Part shown: positions 61,929 to 64,000 of the stretch, piece after piece | How the letters are laid out: each line of letters starts with the position of its first letter | Position numbering within the stretch: position 1 is the first letter of the stretch | NCBI RefSeq assembly: GCF_002007205.1 | Contig: NZ_LAZS01000011.1 | Location: forward strand, 62,001-126,000 | Reading direction: 5' to 3' | From: Ensifer adhaerens | GTDB taxonomy: Bacteria > Pseudomonadota > Alphaproteobacteria > Rhizobiales > Rhizobiaceae | Length of the DNA stretch: 64,000 bases | Notes under the pieces: model-generated | The model's input: the letters and a program-made list of their open reading frames with translations, nothing else | Database searches by the model: none | What the model was told of the DNA's origin: nothing | Position numbers and translations under genes: made by a program

Positions 61929-63491
61929 TCAATCGCCGATACGGGTCAGCCAGTGACGCGGCTTGTTGTCGGCCCGGATGGTCACGTCCGTGACATTCTT
62001 CGACATCGCCCAGGCCATCGGCTGCTGGTGCAGCGGGATCATAATGACCTCGTCCTTGGCAAACTTCAGCGCTTCGGTTTCGATCGCCAGACGCTTGTCG
62101 TGATCCATTTCGAGCGCGGCCTTCTTCACCATCGCGTCAAGTTCCGGATAGGACCAGCCACCGTAGTTGGCGACGCCGGCTGCACCTTCACGCGTCGAGA
62201 GAACCTGAACCAGGATCGAATAGGCATCGAGCGTCGGCTCGTTGGCCCAGCCGATCATATAGGCGTCGGACTTGCCGCCGGCGCGCTTCGGTGCCTGGAC
62301 GGCGCGCGGGCCGATGTCGAGGGTCGGCTTGAGACCGACGCGCGACAGCATCGAGACGAGCGCACTGCAGACGTCTTCCTCGTTGACGCTCTCGTCGTTC
62401 ATGCAGACGAGCGTGAACTCCTTGCCGACGGCGCCGGCCTCTTCAAGGAGCTTCTTGGAGAGTTCCGGATCATAAGCGGTCGGCACGTCGAGCTCGGCGC
62501 TGTAGCCGGGGATCTCAGGGGCGACCATGGTGCCGGCGACATGCGACTTGCCGCGCATGACGCGCTTGAAGATCAGCTGACGGTCGATGGCGTGGTCGAT
62601 CGCCTGGCGCACCTTGATGTTGTTGAAGAAGTTCTCGCGACCGTCGGCGAAGGTCTCGTGACGGTTGAAGACCATGTGCACCGTGCGCAGGTCCGTGCGC
62701 TCGATGACGTTGATGTCCGGGGAACTTTTCAGGCGCTCAAGATCCTGTACGGGAGCGCCATCGGTGAGGTCGATTTCGCCCGAAAGCAGGGCTGCGACGC
62801 GGGTCGCTGCCGAGGTGATCGGCATGAATTCGATGCGGTCGAGATTGTGCTTCGGCGCATCCCACCAGTCGTCGTTCTTGATGAGAACCGTCTTGCTGTC
62901 GGGAACGCGCGACTCGACCTTGAACGGACCAGTGCCGTTGGTGTTGTAGGTGGCAAAGCCCTCGACCTTGGCGCCGACGTCGGTCGGGAGTTCCGACTTG
63001 TTGTCCACCAGCCAATCCTTGTCGAACATGAAGATGTTGGTCATGTCGTTGAGGAACAGCGGGTTCGGCGAGTTCACTTCGATGTCGACCGTGTAGTCGT
63101 CGACCTTGGTGGTCGAGACATAGGCCGGAATGTTGCCGCGCAGCGGCGAGGTCGGATGGCTGACGCGGGCCATGGAGGCAACAACGTCATCGGCGGTGAA
63201 ATCGGCTCCATTCTGGAACTTCACGCCCTTGCGCAGGTGGAAGCGCCAGACCTTCTCGGAAACCATCTCCCAGCTGGTGGCGAGCGCCGGCTCGACCTTG
63301 AACTCGGGCGTATAGCGCGTCAGGCCCTCATAGACGTGATTGAGGAAGGCCAGGTTCGAGGTGCTGCCATAGGAATAGGGGTCGAGCGAGAAGATGTCCC
63401 GCGGGCTACCCCAGCGCAGCGTCTCGGCGGATGCGGAGGATGCGAGAAAGGCAAATGCCAACCCCGCGAGGAGATGCTTTCTCAGTTTCAT
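61929..63491 (-). CDS. Oligopeptide-type ABC substrate-binding protein (DppA-like)
   Basis: The protein has 520 aa. Signal peptide (HLLAGLAFAFLASSASAE) and the SBP_bac_5 fold: ETLRWGSPRDIFSLDPYSYG, VWRFHLRKGVKFQNGADFTA, VRQAIDHAIDRQLIF. It gives substrate specificity to the transporter in the periplasm. Family 5 binding proteins carry peptides, nickel, opines or nucleoside-type compounds. It is first gene of the operon. Confidence 0.94.
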   Translation of the reverse strand: MKLRKHLLAGLAFAFLASSASAETLRWGSPRDIFSLDPYSYGSTSNLAFLNHVYEGLTRYTPEFKVEPALATSWEMVSEKVWRFHLRKGVKFQNGADFTADDVVASMARVSHPTSPLRGNIPAYVSTTKVDDYTVDIEVNSPNPLFLNDMTNIFMFDKDWLVDNKSELPTDVGAKVEGFATYNTNGTGPFKVESRVPDSKTVLIKNDDWWDAPKHNLDRIEFMPITSAATRVAALLSGEIDLTDGAPVQDLERLKSSPDINVIERTDLRTVHMVFNRHETFADGRENFFNNIKVRQAIDHAIDRQLIFKRVMRGKSHVAGTMVAPEIPGYSAELDVPTAYDPELSKKLLEEAGAVGKEFTLVCMNDESVNEEDVCSALVSMLSRVGLKPTLDIGPRAVQAPKRAGGKSDAYMIGWANEPTLDAYSILVQVLSTREGAAGVANYGGWSYPELDAMVKKAALEMDHDKRLAIETEALKFAKDEVIMIPLHQQPMAWAMSKNVTDVTIRADNKPRHWLTRIGD

Positions 63492-63592
63492 GTCGTTCCC
63501 TTTGTTTTCTCATAAGTCGCCATAATCAGGCGCCCTCGCCCACTCGTGAGCAAGCCACCCTAGATTTGAAGCTGTCGGCGACAATGTCAACT

Positions 63593-63612
63593 ATTTTGTC
63601 GACAATTTTGTA
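63593..63612. promoter_or_regulatory. Candidate GntR operator, copy 2
   Basis: ATTTTGTCGACAATTTTGTA, with a perfect TTGTCGACAA core. Its inverse strand matches the site at 51097-51116 in 18 of 20 bases. It lies about 100-120 bp upstream of the binding-protein ATG (63491). Confidence 0.65.
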
Positions 63613-64000
63613 TGCATAAATGTTTAAAGTCGCATACGGCCGGGAAAGCGCCGGCTCGCGACAGAAAAAAGCGAGTGGAGAATCGAGCGGTAAGCGACAA
63701 CCGTGAGACGAATCGAAACCGAAGAAGTGCTGCAGCCAAATCGCTGACGCAGTATCTCTCGAGACCACGTGCAAACAGGATTCGTCAAAAAACACCGATG
63801 TTTAGAAAATTGGAGCGCGCAGACAGCTGAGGAGCCTGTCCACCAGCGGTCTTGTGAGACCCTGTGTGGCGGTGCGCGCCGCGGTGGCAGCGATTGCCAT
63901 CTCAGAGCCGCGCCAGGATCGGCCGCATATTTTGTGCCTTCCCGGCCCCCCGCTTCGCCCGATCGTCACCCTTCGATCCTCTCGCCGGCGGACGTCTGCG
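63613..64000. other. Non-coding end of the window
   Basis: 388 bp upstream of the dpp-like operon. Short open frames (63612-63830 plus; 63526-63795 minus) have no ribosome site or homology I recognise. No repeat or RNA gene was seen. Confidence 0.4.

Noticed and set aside
61953-63515. 520-codon plus-strand frame opposite the binding protein
   Set aside because: Antisense shadow of the DppA-like gene, which has signal peptide and family motifs.
63526-63830. Short frames at the right end of the window
   Set aside because: They cover the candidate GntR operator and promoter region and have no features of genes.
1-64000. CRISPR arrays, tRNA or rRNA genes, insertion sequences, prophage
   Set aside because: No regular repeat-spacer pattern, no transposase or integrase frames and no recognisable RNA gene by eye; a tRNA scan would be needed to exclude a tRNA fully.

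Overview
The window looks like a chromosome or large-replicon segment of a GC-rich alphaproteobacterium of the Rhizobiaceae (Ensifer/Sinorhizobium-like by gene content; this is inference from gene families, not from a search). It is densely packed with genes. I see no rRNA, tRNA, CRISPR array or intact insertion sequence.

Region 1 (1-17066) is a nitric oxide / anaerobic respiration island. It holds the end of nnrS, a four-gene operon of DUF2249 and MIP18-type proteins around a 12-TM haem-copper-oxidase-like protein, hemN, norEFCBQD (NO reductase, its accessory subunits and its AAA/VWA activation pair), a 51-aa membrane peptide, a hemerythrin, nnrU, and the oxygen-independent ubiquinone genes ubiX-ubiD and ubiTUV. 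Five boxes of the form TTGnS-N4-SnCAA (S = C or G) sit in the promoter gaps, so one CRP/FNR-family regulator of NnrR/Dnr type probably controls haem, quinone and NO reductase synthesis together. A WapI-like gene lies inside the island but is probably unrelated.

Region 2 (17166-33000) is mixed metabolism and transport. It has a LysR/dihydroxy-acid dehydratase pair, a NudK-like Nudix hydrolase, a secreted cyclase with a divergent LysR regulator, a frameshifted TonB-receptor relic, an EmrAB-type efflux pair behind a well-formed promoter and operator, and a MaoC-like dehydratase. A FixJ-type two-component system with a secreted haem-binding-type protein follows, then a TonB siderophore receptor with a candidate RirA (IRO) box and an AraC regulator.

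Region 3 (32980-41692) carries the quinol oxidase operon cyoABCD-surf1, a divergent MHS-family symporter, and an OmpR/histidine-kinase pair. Region 4 (41817-49300) has a CmoA-like protein with a PEMT-like membrane methyltransferase, an S41 peptidase homologue, a PLP decarboxylase with a SAM methyltransferase, and an SbmA/BacA/YddA-like ABC protein whose ATPase motifs are degraded.

Region 5 (49434-64000) looks like a catabolic regulon for a nitrogen-containing compound. It has (S)-ureidoglycine aminohydrolase, a GntR/FCD regulator, a flavin-reductase-fold protein, a hydantoin-racemase family protein, and a seven-gene Dpp-type ABC transporter operon with two amidohydrolases embedded in it. An almost identical 20-bp element is present beside the GntR gene and, 12 kb away, upstream of the transporter operon. 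A DUF480 protein and an SGNH hydrolase sit between the two halves. Hairpins between genes separate highly expressed structural genes from downstream genes in the nor, cyo and dpp-like operons.
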